Shown piece after piece: positions 42,681-54,700 of a DNA stretch of 64,000 nucleotides. Source of the stretch: Immersiella caudata (taxonomy: Eukaryota > Ascomycota > Sordariomycetes > Sordariales > Lasiosphaeriaceae); assembly GCA_030512335.1 (NCBI GenBank), contig JAULSU010000004.1, positions 1,302,001 through 1,366,000 on the forward strand, in the 5' to 3' direction. Numbering within the stretch: the first letter of the stretch is position 1; every line of letters begins with the position of its first letter. The notes below the pieces were generated by a model, which ran no database searches, had not been told where the DNA came from, and was given only the letters and a program-made list of their open reading frames with translations. Made by a program: the position numbers and the translations under genes.

Positions 42681-45600
42681 ATGTTGCCGCTAATCCAGAC
42701 GCACCAACCGGTGCAACAGCCCCTCGACTCTCTCGGGGGTCTGCAGGACCACGGGCATGGAAGACCGGATTACATATTTCATTATCACCGTTCGCGGCCA
42801 GTTCTGTCAGCTCATCACACCAATTCGACGCCGCGCACGTTCGCCATCCGAACTTCTCAGCAGCCCCCGTCTCTTCATCGCATCACGACGACATTCACCC
42901 GAACTCACGGCCACGATCATGCCGTGGAGCACTCTCTGCGACGGAAAACACCAAGCGGGACCATTGACAATGGCTATGATGGGTCTCATCTGGTGTCCGG
43001 TCCGCCACCACTTAAGCACATGATTCTCCCCGCCTCTTGCGACATCTTCCCGACCGCGGTGGTCGATAGAGCGCCCGCTCCATCATTGAGCAATTTTCCT
43101 CGACCGCCTCACATGGGCGGGTGGCCGTATGCAACAATCGGGCAAATGCCGAAGATGAATCACGGCCTGGACGCCGCTGGCGCATCCGCCCCGGCCGCAC
43201 GAGTATGGGGGATGGATTCGTCGACGGCATTCCGGGACCCAGGCGCAGCAGACGCCGCATCTCAGATGGCAATACTATCTCAGCAGAATTACCAGGCCGC
43301 AAGCGTCCATGGGCTAATTGGCCCGGCTTATCAGCAGCCGTTGGCATCGCCTGCCTTTGGCCCTGTGGGATATGCGCAACCGGGGCCATGGGGGGGAACA
43401 AATCCGGCTAGCTACCGGGCAGCTATTCCGTTGGCAAATGGGTATACCCCTCAGAACGCGGTTGTCGACAGTGCCTTTATGCCCACCCAGGCAACAATAC
43501 ACCACGGGTTTCCTAACGGTTCTGGGATAGGGCAAGCACATCCCTTCCGACCGCCATTACCGAGCAGGCCTATCGACGATGGATTCGCCCGCTACGGCCA
43601 CTCCGGCCCGCATACTCCTGTCCACAGGTTACAGGCACTCACCCTCAACTCTCCAGGGAGTCTGATCAAAAATGAGCCTGCATCGCCGGCCCAGTTTAAA
43701 GAACGGGCGCTTCAGCACGCTCACAAAGCATACAATGATTTGCTGGTGTATCTCAGCCACACCAAGAAAGTACACCATGGACGAAGCGGGTCCAACTCGA
43801 GGGCAGCGAACAAGATGGTGGTCTATCCAAAGCCCCCCAAAACATTTGCAACAACTGAAAGTTCGGCAAAAGCCCGAACACCCGCCTATGCGGGAGCAAC
43901 CGCAAGTTACTCGCAGCACGTAGCTCAGAAGGAGGCGGCTGCACGAGCGGCAGGCTTCGGTGGCCTTGGAAATGCCCACGGCGGAGGCATCGCATCCAAC
44001 CCGACCATCGCAGCAGAAATTCTCAGCAATTCGACCGCAACTTACTCGGGTAAACCGCACCGTGGATTCCCCGAATTCGGGGGATCGCCCCTTCTGAATG
44101 CAAGGACATCTTTAGACATGCTTTCCAATCTTTGTGAGATGGGTGGCTGGAAATGGGTGGACGGAATGCTGCTCGGGGGCTGCCTTCACTATGGACTTGA
44201 GCACTACGAGGAGGCTTTGGAGTGGTTCAAACGAATAGTTGGGCTCGAAAAGAGGTAAGTCCCCCTGGCTATTTTTTGCTTCGAAATTCGTAACTAACCT
44301 TTCTATAGCCACGTGGAGGCTATTTCGAACATCGCCGCAACGTTGTACTGCCTGGGCAGACAGGAAGAAGCCGAGCACCACTGGATACAAGCAGTCAAGC
44401 TAAGGCCGAGCTACTTGGAAGCGGTGGAACATCTCGTGGGTCTTTTCTGCTCGAATCACAGGAGCCAGGAGGCAGTGACCACAATCGAGTTCGTGCAACA
44501 ATCTCTCCGGATGCCTGGATTGGCTGCGATCCGAGGCCGTCCCAAGGAACCCAAGAACGAAACGAAGAGCGATTCAGCCCGGGTAACGAGCGCGGACAGC
44601 AATGGCGTTGAAACACCCAACTCGCAGTTGGCAGCGGCCAAGGCAGCAGGAAGCAGTAGCAGGCAGTCCGGGTTCGGCTCCAGCGGCTATGCCATCCCTG
44701 GAAGTGAGAACGGCCGGATGATCCTCATCATCCATGCCAAAGGCAATATGCTGTATGCCCTGAAGGACATCGATCGCGCGGCCGAGGCTTTTGAAGAGGC
44801 GGTTCTCATCAGTGCTGGGAGAGAGGTCAAGGGGGTTCACGCTCTGATCTGGAGGATACAGAGCGTGCTTTCGCCAACAGACGCTCAGCTAGGGATGCCT
44901 CGAGCGGCTCAACGCAATCTCTCTGCTCCCCTCCTACTACCGCCCGAGAAGGCAAAGCACACCGCCCAACTTGTGTTTGCGTCCAGCCACGGCCAGCTCC
45001 CAGGACTTCAGTTTGTTCCCGATGGAAGCCACAGAAAGACCGCAGTCTCCACGACCAGCAACTCGTTGCTCTCATTAGCTAAGATCTTCCAGGATGCGAT
45101 GTCCAATGGCGGGCCGACTGCGGGTTTGATTCGACAACCTGCCGGAGTTGGCGACATCCTAGCGCTCTACTACCTCTCATTGTCGCTCCAAGAGAGCCCA
45201 TCAACTGCGAACAACGTTGGAATCCTGCTCGCCAGTGTTCCCCAGTCCTCGACACAGCAGGCGTCCGTCCCTGAGTTTTCCGTCCCGACGACGATCCCCG
45301 GGATCGTTCCTGGCAGCGGGCTCGCTCTCGCGTTGGCATACTACCGATATGGCCTGTCGCTTGACCAGAAGCACGTGCACCTCCATACTAATCTGGGCAG
45401 CTTGCTCAAGGACATAGGACAGCTGGATCTCGCCATCCAGATGTACGAGAAGGCCGTGGCTTGTGATGCCTCTTTCGACATTGCCCTCACCAACCTCGCT
45501 AACGCCGTCAAGGATAGGGGTCGTATCAGTGAGGCCATTCATTACTACAAGCAAGCAGTGTCTTCCAACCCCGAGTTCGCAGAGGCGGTATGCGGTTTGT

Positions 45601-47584
45601 CGACCGCTTTGAGCTCGGTTTGCGACTGGAGAGGTCGCGGCGGTGTTCTACTCTCGGGAGGAAAATATGACCGCTGGCATGTCGACGATGAGGGGATGCT
45701 GAGAGATGTGACGCAGCAGGGCCAGGGCAGTGGCTTGATGAAGCGCGTCGTGGAAATCGTCGGCCGGCAGCTGACAGAATCATCATCGTGGGGCCTTGGG
45801 GTATTGCAAGAGCAGACAATCTCGCAGATTGTCTCACAGCTGCAACTCGCGGGTTCTGGCTTGACTGACAGTTCGCTGGACGTGGAGGCAGAGCTGCGCA
45901 AATGGTCTGGCATGACATGGGAAGGTAGTCGCGTCCTCAGGTTGATCGAGCGTTCAACGAGGGCTGCTATGCGTTGCTGGTACCAAGACAAGTACGTCAA
46001 AGGAATCCAGTCTGCATCTGGATACCCGCGGCCGAAGCCTCCGGTCAACCTCTCGATTCCATCGGCACCGACGGTTCTGCCCTTCCACACATTCACCTGC
46101 CCGCTGACAGCCAAGGACATTCGGATGATCTCTCAGAGGAACGCGCTCAGGATCTCGTGCTCCACGCTTCGATCTCCTTGGATTCCGAGCACTGTCTACG
46201 AGCCGCCAAAGCCACCCAGCCCCCACCTCAATGTTGGTTATGTCTCCTCTGATTTCAACAATCACCCTCTCGCACACCTGATGCAATCCGTATTCGGCTT
46301 CCACGACCAAAAGCGGGCGAAGGCCTTCTGCTATGCGACAACAGCCAGTGACAAGTCGATTCACCGACAGCAGATCGAACGGGAGGCGCCTGTCTTCCGC
46401 GACGTTAGCACATGGACCTCAGACCGACTGGTGGATCAGATCGTCAAGGATGGCATCCACATTCTTGTCAATCTCAATGGCTACACTAGAGGTGCACGGA
46501 ACGAAATATTCGCGGCCCGGCCAGCCCCCATCCAAATGTCCTTCATGGGCTTTGCGGGCACACTGGGAGCCGAGTGGTGCGACTACCTCCTGGCTGATGC
46601 CACGGCAATTCCTCCCTCCACGCTGCGGCCCCATCGCGACAACCTGAATTTGGAGGACGTTTTCCGAGACGAGGCTGACGCCGAAAGCGAGGACTGGGTG
46701 TACTCTGAGAACATCGTGTTCTGTCGTGACACATTTTTCTGTTGCGATCACGCTCAGTCGGCCGACGGGGCGAACGACAGGGACTTAACGTGGGAAGCCG
46801 AGCAGCAGAGGCGTTGGAAGATGAGAAAGGAGCTGTTCCCGGGCCTTCGTGATGACGTGATCATTCTCGGAAACTTCAACCAGCTCTACAAGGTATGTCG
46901 CCATTGAGCAAGGTCAACGATGATGCGACCGCAAGCTGACTGACTGTGCAGATCGACCCTACCACGTTTCGAACATGGCTGCGTATTCTGGCAGCGGTTC
47001 CTAATGCCGTGCTATGGCTGCTTCGATTCCCCGAACTGGGCGAGACTCATTTGAGACGGACAGCAAAAGCGTGGGCCGGAGAAGGCGTAGCAAGCCGTGT
47101 CATATTCACCGACGTGGCTCCGAAACAGCAGCACATTTCACGCGCTCGCGTGTGTGATTTGTTCCTCGACACCCCCGAGTGCAATGCCCATACAACAGCC
47201 GCCGACATCCTCTGGTCTAGTACGCCGCTGCTGACACTGCCGCGCTACGAATACAAGATGTGCTCGCGCATGGCTGCATCGATCCTCAAGGGCGCCTTGC
47301 CGAAGGGTCCCGAGGGTGAGCGGGCTGCCGAAGAGCTCATAGCGGCCGACGACGCTCAGTACGAGGAATTTGCGATCAAGATGGCGAGTGGGCTGCGGTA
47401 TGATACCTCAAAAGGCTACGGCGAAGGTACCGGTCGGCTGGCCGAACTGAGAAAGCTTCTCTGGGCGAGCAAGTGGACTTGCGCCTTGTTCGACACGAGG
47501 CGATGGGTTCGGGACCTGGAAGAAGCATACGAGGAAGCGTGGCGCAGATGGGTATCAGGCGAGAGCGGCGACATTTATCTTTGA
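42681..47584 (+). CDS. TPR plus GT41 O-GlcNAc-transferase-like protein
   Basis: Three exons: 42681-44254, 44309-46892 and 46952-47584 (introns 54 and 59 bp), 1596 aa. Family enzymes move GlcNAc from UDP-GlcNAc (or, for SPY-type members, fucose) to Ser/Thr of nuclear and cytosolic proteins. The first about 330 residues are Pro/Gln/His-rich and probably disordered. TPR units follow, for example HYEEALEWFKRIVGLEK, ISNIAATLYCLGRQEEAEHH, LHTNLGSLLKDIGQLDLAIQ and ALTNLANAVKDRGRISEAIH. The split GT41 catalytic domain (about 1100-1590) shows LNVGYVSSDFNNHPLAHLM with the conserved histidines, ILVNLNGYTRGARNEIFAAR, PIQMSFMGFAGTLGAEWCDY, ILGNFNQLYKIDP and TPECNAHTTAADILWSSTP for UDP binding. The start MLPLIQTHQP is the first ATG in the frame after an in-frame leader; the exact start is uncertain. 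The donor sugar cannot be decided from sequence. Confidence 0.92.
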
Positions 47585-48118
47585 GATTCGAGATCCCTAC
47601 AATAGCGACATGGGGGCGTTTTCTCTATAAGCATGGCGATGCAAAAGAATGGGCTGGGCGGCGGATTGTTTCTTACGAGAAGGAAAGCGAGGAGCTATGA
47701 AGAGGTTTGGGAGAAATCTTGCGCGAGCTACGAACAGAGGGCACGGGGTTTTCCAAAGACGGCACCTAGGAAGGTAGCTTCGGATCGAACGACTTTTGCA
47801 TTTTTTTATACCCCCAAATCCACAACCTCTTAGCGGAGCGGACGGGGTCCCATGATGTCAATGGGAGGGCGGATGGGTTGAATTTCGCAAGCTTTTATTT
47901 CATCTATCATGGGCTGCTTCATATGTTGTGGGTTGTCATGTATCAATAAAGATATCCGGCCCGGCGTGGCCGCTGCCTGTTTGTTTGAGGCATCGAAGTT
48001 ATGACTGGGATTTGATCTCTAACGCTTTGGGAACTGGCCGTCTGTCCCGCGATTGGGGAGGAAAGGAACTGGCCTGGAGGTATTTCATTTCTTCTCGTTT
48101 CCGTATCGAGTTCTGGGA

Positions 48119-48134
48119 TCTGGTTCGAACCAGA
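48119..48134. repeat. 16-bp perfect palindrome
   Basis: TCTGGTTCGAACCAGA is self-complementary over all 16 bases. It lies in the OGT 3' flank. The GGTTCGAACC core looks like a tRNA B box, but there is no A box at the right distance. Confidence 0.8.
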
Positions 48135-49960
48135 GGGTAAATAGCGATGATGATCAAGAGGTCGTCATGGAATGGATGGAAGAGCCGAGGCGGACGGAAG
48201 TCGGTTGGCGAGGATCGGACGGGCTCACGCCTGTGGTGTCACAATTTATTGTCTTCCTGGTGTCTAGCACGGTTAAGATGATAACCTTTGTGTCTTGTGA
48301 TGCTTTCTTGTGCGGGTGGACTACTCTTTGGCTCATCGGGGCAACCGATGGGATAGCAAGGGAGCAAGGGAGCAAGGAGCTGCTCCCTCTGCTTGGTATG
48401 CTTGAGGGGTACAACGGCTCGAGCGAAAGCAGCTTCAGTACCTTGCTACACATCGCTGCGTCCGAGGTACGTGTTCGTCTCGGACTCGTGGCCAGTTTCG
48501 CTGGGCTTATTGTTGGTGGTTTGGCCTTGCTGTGTCATGACGGGCCGGGTCAAAACGGTCTCGAGGACGTGACGAGGCTGGACGGTCGAGACCAACGCGG
48601 TTTGGAAAGGGGGTAGGTAGCGAGTTCAAGCATCTACTCGGATTCGCAGATATTGGTGTTAGCAAAGCCTGGGGAAGGGTCTTTGAGGGAATACTGCGGT
48701 GGTTGCTCCTAGTCAGACAGACTCCCGCGGTGGTTGCGTTGGCTTGGGTAGGTAAAGTGAGGAGCCCAACTGAAGACTGAAAGGGCATTCGTGTCGACGG
48801 GCGTCACTTTGCCATGGTGGGTTGGCTATAACTCTGTGAATTGAGCAAAATAGGGAGGTCTCTGTGATGGCTGGAATCTTGGGGAAGTTGAAGTGGAGTG
48901 GAGGGTGTGTTGCCTTGCTGACTGTCGAATGGTCGGTGGTTAGGTACAGCCAGGAAGATGGTGAGGAGGTTGGCGTTGAACTCCGCGACAACTCTTCATC
49001 GAGATTTCTCTGTATGGTTGGTTGGCAGGCCACGCCGGTGGCCCTCTTGTTGTTGTGGCAGGACCGTAGATGAGAAGCGTAGGCCCGGGTCTCGAACCAT
49101 GTTGTGGTAGCTCACGGAGGGATGGAGATTCGGAGGTACCAAAAGCGGATTCTGGACGCGGATGGGGAAGGAAAAGGAGGATGGTTACTGTCCCACCCTG
49201 CGTCTTTCTTCAGTTACATCGCGATGTGATGCCGATGGTCGTGTTGTTGGGCGGAGAGCGAGGAGCCAGTCGTCCCTCTCCGTTGGAAAGTGGTCTGGGT
49301 GCCGTTCTGCACCATCTAGTCGTTGAACTTGACAGAATTGGTCACCTCTATGAGGTGACTCCAGGCAGATGGATAATATTTAGAGCGGCTGAAGGTGGTT
49401 TCAGCTGTCCATGGCCTTGGTGTTCTACGAAGCTCGCCACCAAGAGGCCGCCGGAGCGGGAGCCTCGACAACATGAAGAACGAAGACATCAGCCTCCACG
49501 ATAGCCTCCGATTAGACACTTAGACAAGCCAGCCAGTCTTTTACTCTGCCTTTTCGCCTGTAGGAACCGTGGGGAGAAAGGCCAAGTGGTGGCTCGGGCC
49601 CGTCCGGAACGGGAGTCGATCACGAAACGGAAGAGATCGACAAGTACTCAACCCGAGCCAGCCACAAACTTGACGGAAAGAAGAACAAGGAAGCAATCCC
49701 AAGGAAACCTCCACGATGGTCGGAAATCCGCCATGACGAAGCCAAACTCGCGATCGTGATGCCATCCCGCAACACCAAACACCGCTTACCTGGCTCCCAC
49801 CCGAGCGTCTCATCCCCAAACCCCGAACCCGTATCCTGCAAGCACTCAGTCTCCACGGCGCTCAACATGACACGCAGACTACGGGCAAACCTACAGCAGA
49901 CACTCACTCGCCAGCCACCCTACCCCTACCCCTCTCGGTCCTGACCCGCATCCCATCCAT

Positions 49961-50013
49961 CACCACTTACAACTCACCACTTACAACCACCACTTACAAC
50001 TCACCACTTATCA
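49961..50013. repeat. CACCACTTACAAC(T) minisatellite
   Basis: Four 13-14-bp units built on CACCACTTACAAC(T), the last one degenerate, in the gene-poor region. Confidence 0.85.
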
Positions 50014-50137
50014 CAAAGTCCCTTGCGGCATCCACCATGCCTCACAGCGGTCAGGTCCGATACTCCGCACGGCACGACGCCCGCGCGCTCGCAGAAAGGC
50101 GAGCAAGTAAGCAAGCAAAAGTGAGACAGCAGAGCAA

Positions 50138-50152
50138 CCCCCCCCCCCCCCC
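50138..50152. repeat. Poly(C) homopolymer run, 15 nt
   Basis: Unbroken C run in the C/A-rich part of the gene-poor region. Confidence 0.9.
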
Positions 50153-51620
50153 TTCTCGTGTGCTAAGTGAGACATGCGTTTTTATCCCCTTCCGCCCCGG
50201 GAACCTTGTCTCCTCGCCTCGGGCAGACGAGCCCATCGCATGCCGTTACCGCCCTCCTCCATTCTTTTTTCTCTCTTCTGTCGAGAATGGGGGTGATGGA
50301 ACGGAGTTCAAGCCGATGGTGAAGATGTGTACGATGTGGTATGACCAATCCATCTCGCTCGCCCGGATTTCGATGCCCATCCTGTCCATCCATCACTCCC
50401 ATCACCTTACGGAGACCACACAGCATACCGTTTCTCAGGCCCCATCTACCTCAGCAGCATGCTACCCTCACCCCTACCAAAAACCATCCAAGCTGAGGTC
50501 GAACCACCTCACCCATCCCAGCCGTTTCCCCCGAGAATAGCACCAAAAAAAGCATTCAATATATCCCCCACAACAACGCAACAGTCAATAGTTCGCCCCG
50601 TTCACCCGTTCACCCATTATCCCAACCTAACCAAACCCTGACCCAACTCCTGGGCCATCTTTGCTCCAATCCCCCAATCTCCCTCTCCCAACCAATAACA
50701 ACACTCAACAGCCTCCTCTCCAAAAAACGCCACGTTCCAAACCGGCACTCTCGCTCCGATCAAAATATCCAAAATAGAATGAATCATCACTATCTCCTAG
50801 CTCCCCGTCGCTAATCTCCAGATACAGGTAATCTAATCTCAACTTCTAGAATCCAGCTACCCCAAACATCACCATCCGCCAGCCACAACCCACCACAGCA
50901 GCAAGGCAGAGCCCGTTTCCAGCTCAAGACATACAGATGCAAAACAAACCGAGAACTAGCGAGTTTGGAACGTTCTTCTAACCCAGGTTAACCTTGAAAG
51001 AAGGACGGGGACGGAAGACGGCCATGTTTCCGAAAGCAAGGTCAGGGAAGCAAGGAAGAAGAAGCCAGACGGGTCACAGGAGCCAAGTTTTCTCAACCAT
51101 CATGACGAAACGCCGTAGAAGAGAAGTGAACCAACTTCAACCACCCCTATCCCTACACATCATCGGGCATTCCCAATACGCTTACTCACCGTTTCGTCGC
51201 TCTTGCTAAAGGACCTGTCCGTTTCTTTCCTCCAGCCACACACACACGCACGCACACCTACCTATCCCCCAGAGAGCAAAGCTCAGTAATGCATCATCCA
51301 AGCACACTGCAAGCACGGCACAAACGCAAGCGCAACAACGGTCCGGGATCCTCCATCCGCCCCAAACTTTCTCAGTAGAGCAAGCCACATCCCAACAACG
51401 CGGGCTACAGGGTCACGGCAAGGTAAGGATTACACTATACCGAACAAAGGTATATCACTTTTTGCAACGGGTGAAGAGGGGGGCGGGATTCAAGAATTCA
51501 TGCAGACCACGTCCCCCACCCTCTCCTTGTAGAGACACAACTACCGGTAGTTGGTTATGACCATCCACCCACCCCATTCACCCATGGGTCAGATCATACA
51601 TCCTGGAGGGTAAGGGAGGG

Positions 51621-51665
51621 CTGGGCTGGGCTGGGCTGGGCTGGGCTGGGCTGGGCTGGGCTGGG
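51621..51665. repeat. (CTGGG)9 pentanucleotide repeat
   Basis: Nine perfect CTGGG units. Each gives a GGG run separated by two bases, so the plus strand fits the G-quadruplex pattern many times over. Confidence 0.95.
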
Positions 51666-51724
51666 GTAAGCCAGCACCGGTAAGCTACAGTGCGGTGCGC
51701 ATACGCGAAGGATGCGAAACCGAG

Positions 51725-51774
51725 CAACAGCAGCAGCAGCAACAGCAGCAGCGGCGGCGGCAGCAGCAGGAGCA
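51725..51774. repeat. CAG/CGG trinucleotide repeat
   Basis: Imperfect array of CAG and CAA with a block of CGG. It is about 60 bp past the CTGGG array and not in a supported gene. Confidence 0.85.
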
Positions 51775-54700
51775 AGTCGGTGATGGGCAAAACGCAACAC
51801 AGCTCAAGAGAAGGGGGGAGGGGGGCACACGGAAAAGGCGGTTGGTCCGAAGCAACAGAAGCAGAGGCGGAAGCGTTTTCCACTTTCCCCCCGTTGGGTC
51901 GGGTCGGGAAGGCGAGCATGATGGTGTGGTTAGACAGGAACGGAGTCGAAACCGACACAGGGAATATCTTCCGGGAGGAGTAGGCTCTCTACCAAGCAAA
52001 GCCGTGTTGGTGTCGCCCAAGCGGCGTTGCCGCCGGGTCTGCGTCTGCGTCTGCTATGCCAGCAAGTCTTGGAAGCTCGGGAGCGGTGTTGAAGCGGTGT
52101 CCTGCTCCAAGGCGAGGTGTCGAGCTCCAAAAAGGGGGGCTGGAGTGGGAAAAAAATAATAATTGCAAGGTCCTCCCTCTCCACCCTCGACACCACCAAG
52201 ACAAGAACCTCGCGTAGGCAAAGTTCCTTCGAGACAGCCTCAAGCTACTGGTCTCTAGGCCCCTCGCGACGGGACGTTATGCAGTGACTGACGCACCTCC
52301 ACGTGTTGCGTGCTCATGACATGACAGCAAACTTTGTTTGGCCACAACCCCGTGCTTCTGCCAGTGTGCAAACAAAGAAAGGGCCACAGCGCCGAGACGT
52401 GAGGAGAAGGCGAAGGGCCTGCTGCGAGGAGGTGAGTTGCGTGGAGAAACCCCGTTTCTGGTCGATATCCCCACTCTTATCAACGGCTCGTGCAGGTGCG
52501 CATTGTCCCAATGTCTCACTTTCTGGCCTCAAGACTGGAGGTGGCGACACGCCAGCTTTTCAACGGCCACTGAGCGCTCAGGGGGGGAGGGGGTAACCGC
52601 CAGAGAAGGCCTGATGGGAGGAGAGAGCCTTCCCCGACTGCCTGCCGTTCCTGCCTCTCTAAACTCATCAGTCTGATGAGAGACCGCAGCTGGTTCCCGA
52701 TGCGGACCGCTTTTCTGGTGGTGCCTGATCAGCGCTCAAGGCACTCGTTGGCAGAACCATGACCCTGGATGGCAATGCCGTCCGTACAGCCTGCACTGAC
52801 AACGCTGGCAGCACTGGCGTGGGCAGGCTCAAGCTCCAGTTCCCGCTTCTAGCACGGGGTAAGATCTCGGGGTCATCGGAGATACCTTCAGACCCGTCTA
52901 TTCCATTTCAGCTGCCAGTAGTCAAGGGAAGACTTCCTCAACGGGCGGTTTGGCCCTGTGTGTGCACTGCGTGTGTGGCCGGGCATGGGGCGATCCAGGC
53001 CAGCCCCTCGCCAGACATCCCTCTAGCCCGACCGTTGAGGAAAACGCACCCGGTTCAATGTCTCGGAACAGGTGGGCCGGGCGTCCAGACAGAAGATGGC
53101 CTGTCCGCAACAATCGAAACTCGTATGTGAACCAATCGACACGGCGCGGAAACCCGGACCCAGCGGCCTCGCGCCGCCTTCAACGGCCACAAGACTGTCG
53201 TGGCGTAAATACTCGAGCGCGCTCGAGAGAAACTGGTTCGTGGTCCGCGCGACACAAGGTGCTCTGAGGCGGGTGGGCGGTTGTCTAGCTCAGCCCTTGG
53301 AGGTGCCAGCGAGCCTCCCCCCCCCAAGGCCCAAGGCCTGCCCTGGGATGAGTGACGCAGTAGTGCACTCATGTGCACACGCGCAGGACGGTTTCGTGTT
53401 GGGTGGGTACGGACAGTTGTGCAGATCCGAATGGGAGCTGCCGACAGGCGAACGTGAAGGAATTGTGGAGGTCTATCGGCGCGGCTCTGGGGGGTTTGAG
53501 CTGGACAGGGGTCAGACGTCCAGCAAGGATCCAATAGATTGCTCAGAAAGGTTGACAGACTGGAGATGGCGGAATTAGCGGCAGGCCCATGGCGCAAACC
53601 ACAAATTTGCGTTGCGGCCCTCCCTTGCCCAGTAACAGTCGTGGGTTGCGAAAGGCTGACGGGAACTCGACGATCCGTGATGGTGAATTTCCCGACCGTT
53701 GGTCTTGGCTAGCAACAAGTCAGGCTACCCCGGTACCTGACACTAAGGTGAGAGGGCTCGACCCACTATTTGCGGTGAGGCGGCGTCCGCGATGATTGCG
53801 AATGCCACGGGCGATCTCGCACGTGTGCGTGCCCCGGCCAGCGCGTCCTCATGAAAGTTTCGAGTGCGTTGTTTCCTTCTCCGTTTCAAGACGTTGTGTT
53901 AGCCAGGACTGGCCAGCCCCAGCTGAGAGGCTGAAGTGCGTTGTGGTGTAAGTTTAAGGTAGTAATCGTCCCAAGTGTCAATGCCAACGCCAAATGCTAC
54001 TCTCTCCTTCCAGGGTACAATCTATTTTGAGCACCACATAGCGTCCCTAACAAAAACTGAGTAGCATCCAAGGTGAAGGATTCCTTACTCACAGGTCGTC
54101 TGCACGCCCGTTCCCGCTCTTGGGTACGGCAGAGTAACCGTACATTACCAACCCAACGAGCCAACCTGGACACGGTCGAGTCTCAAAGTCAGAGCGTCAT
54201 GGCAGAGCGACTCGTCCCAGGCCAGGGTGGTTGCAACCAAAAGCCGTTTCAGGCCTCGCGTACCCCGCTACGGTACTCCTTCAGCGGTGGAAGGGGCATC
54301 AGAGCCCTGTGCAGGCCGCTGTCCCGCCTGGTTCCAGTTGGGGAATTGAGGCGTCAAAGCCTCAGCTGAAGCCCTTTTCCCTTCGCTAACCTTTTCCCAG
54401 AATGGCTAAATGGCGCAAGGGTGTCGACACAAAGAGGAGAGCGAGCAGGCATGGGCGCCACGACGAAGATCCGCAGGCCACAATTGGGCGCCCCCGACCC
54501 GGCATTGTGTGACAACGGTTTTTTGCGTCAACGCTAAGCGTCTTAGTGGAGGATCTCTCCTCTTTCTGGGGGTGAGGTCGCCGAGTCGGGCTTTAGCCAC
54601 ATCGTGGAGGTGTAGTGCCCGAGCCGCTGGCTCGGAGTGCCACCCGCGTCGGCTGCCAGTGATGGTGTCTCCACGCTGCAAGTTCACCCCGCGAGGGCTG

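Noticed and set aside
52667..52683. CTGATGAG core, as in hammerhead ribozymes, within CTCATCAGTCTGATGAG
   Set aside because: No GAAA box and no matching helix II or III follows on either strand; it is simply an 8-bp inverted repeat with a 1-nt spacer.
53055..53597. Pair of open frames of about 170-180 codons on opposite strands in the flbD upstream region
   Set aside because: Low-complexity, Pro/Arg-rich products that mirror each other; likely chance frames in GC-rich DNA.
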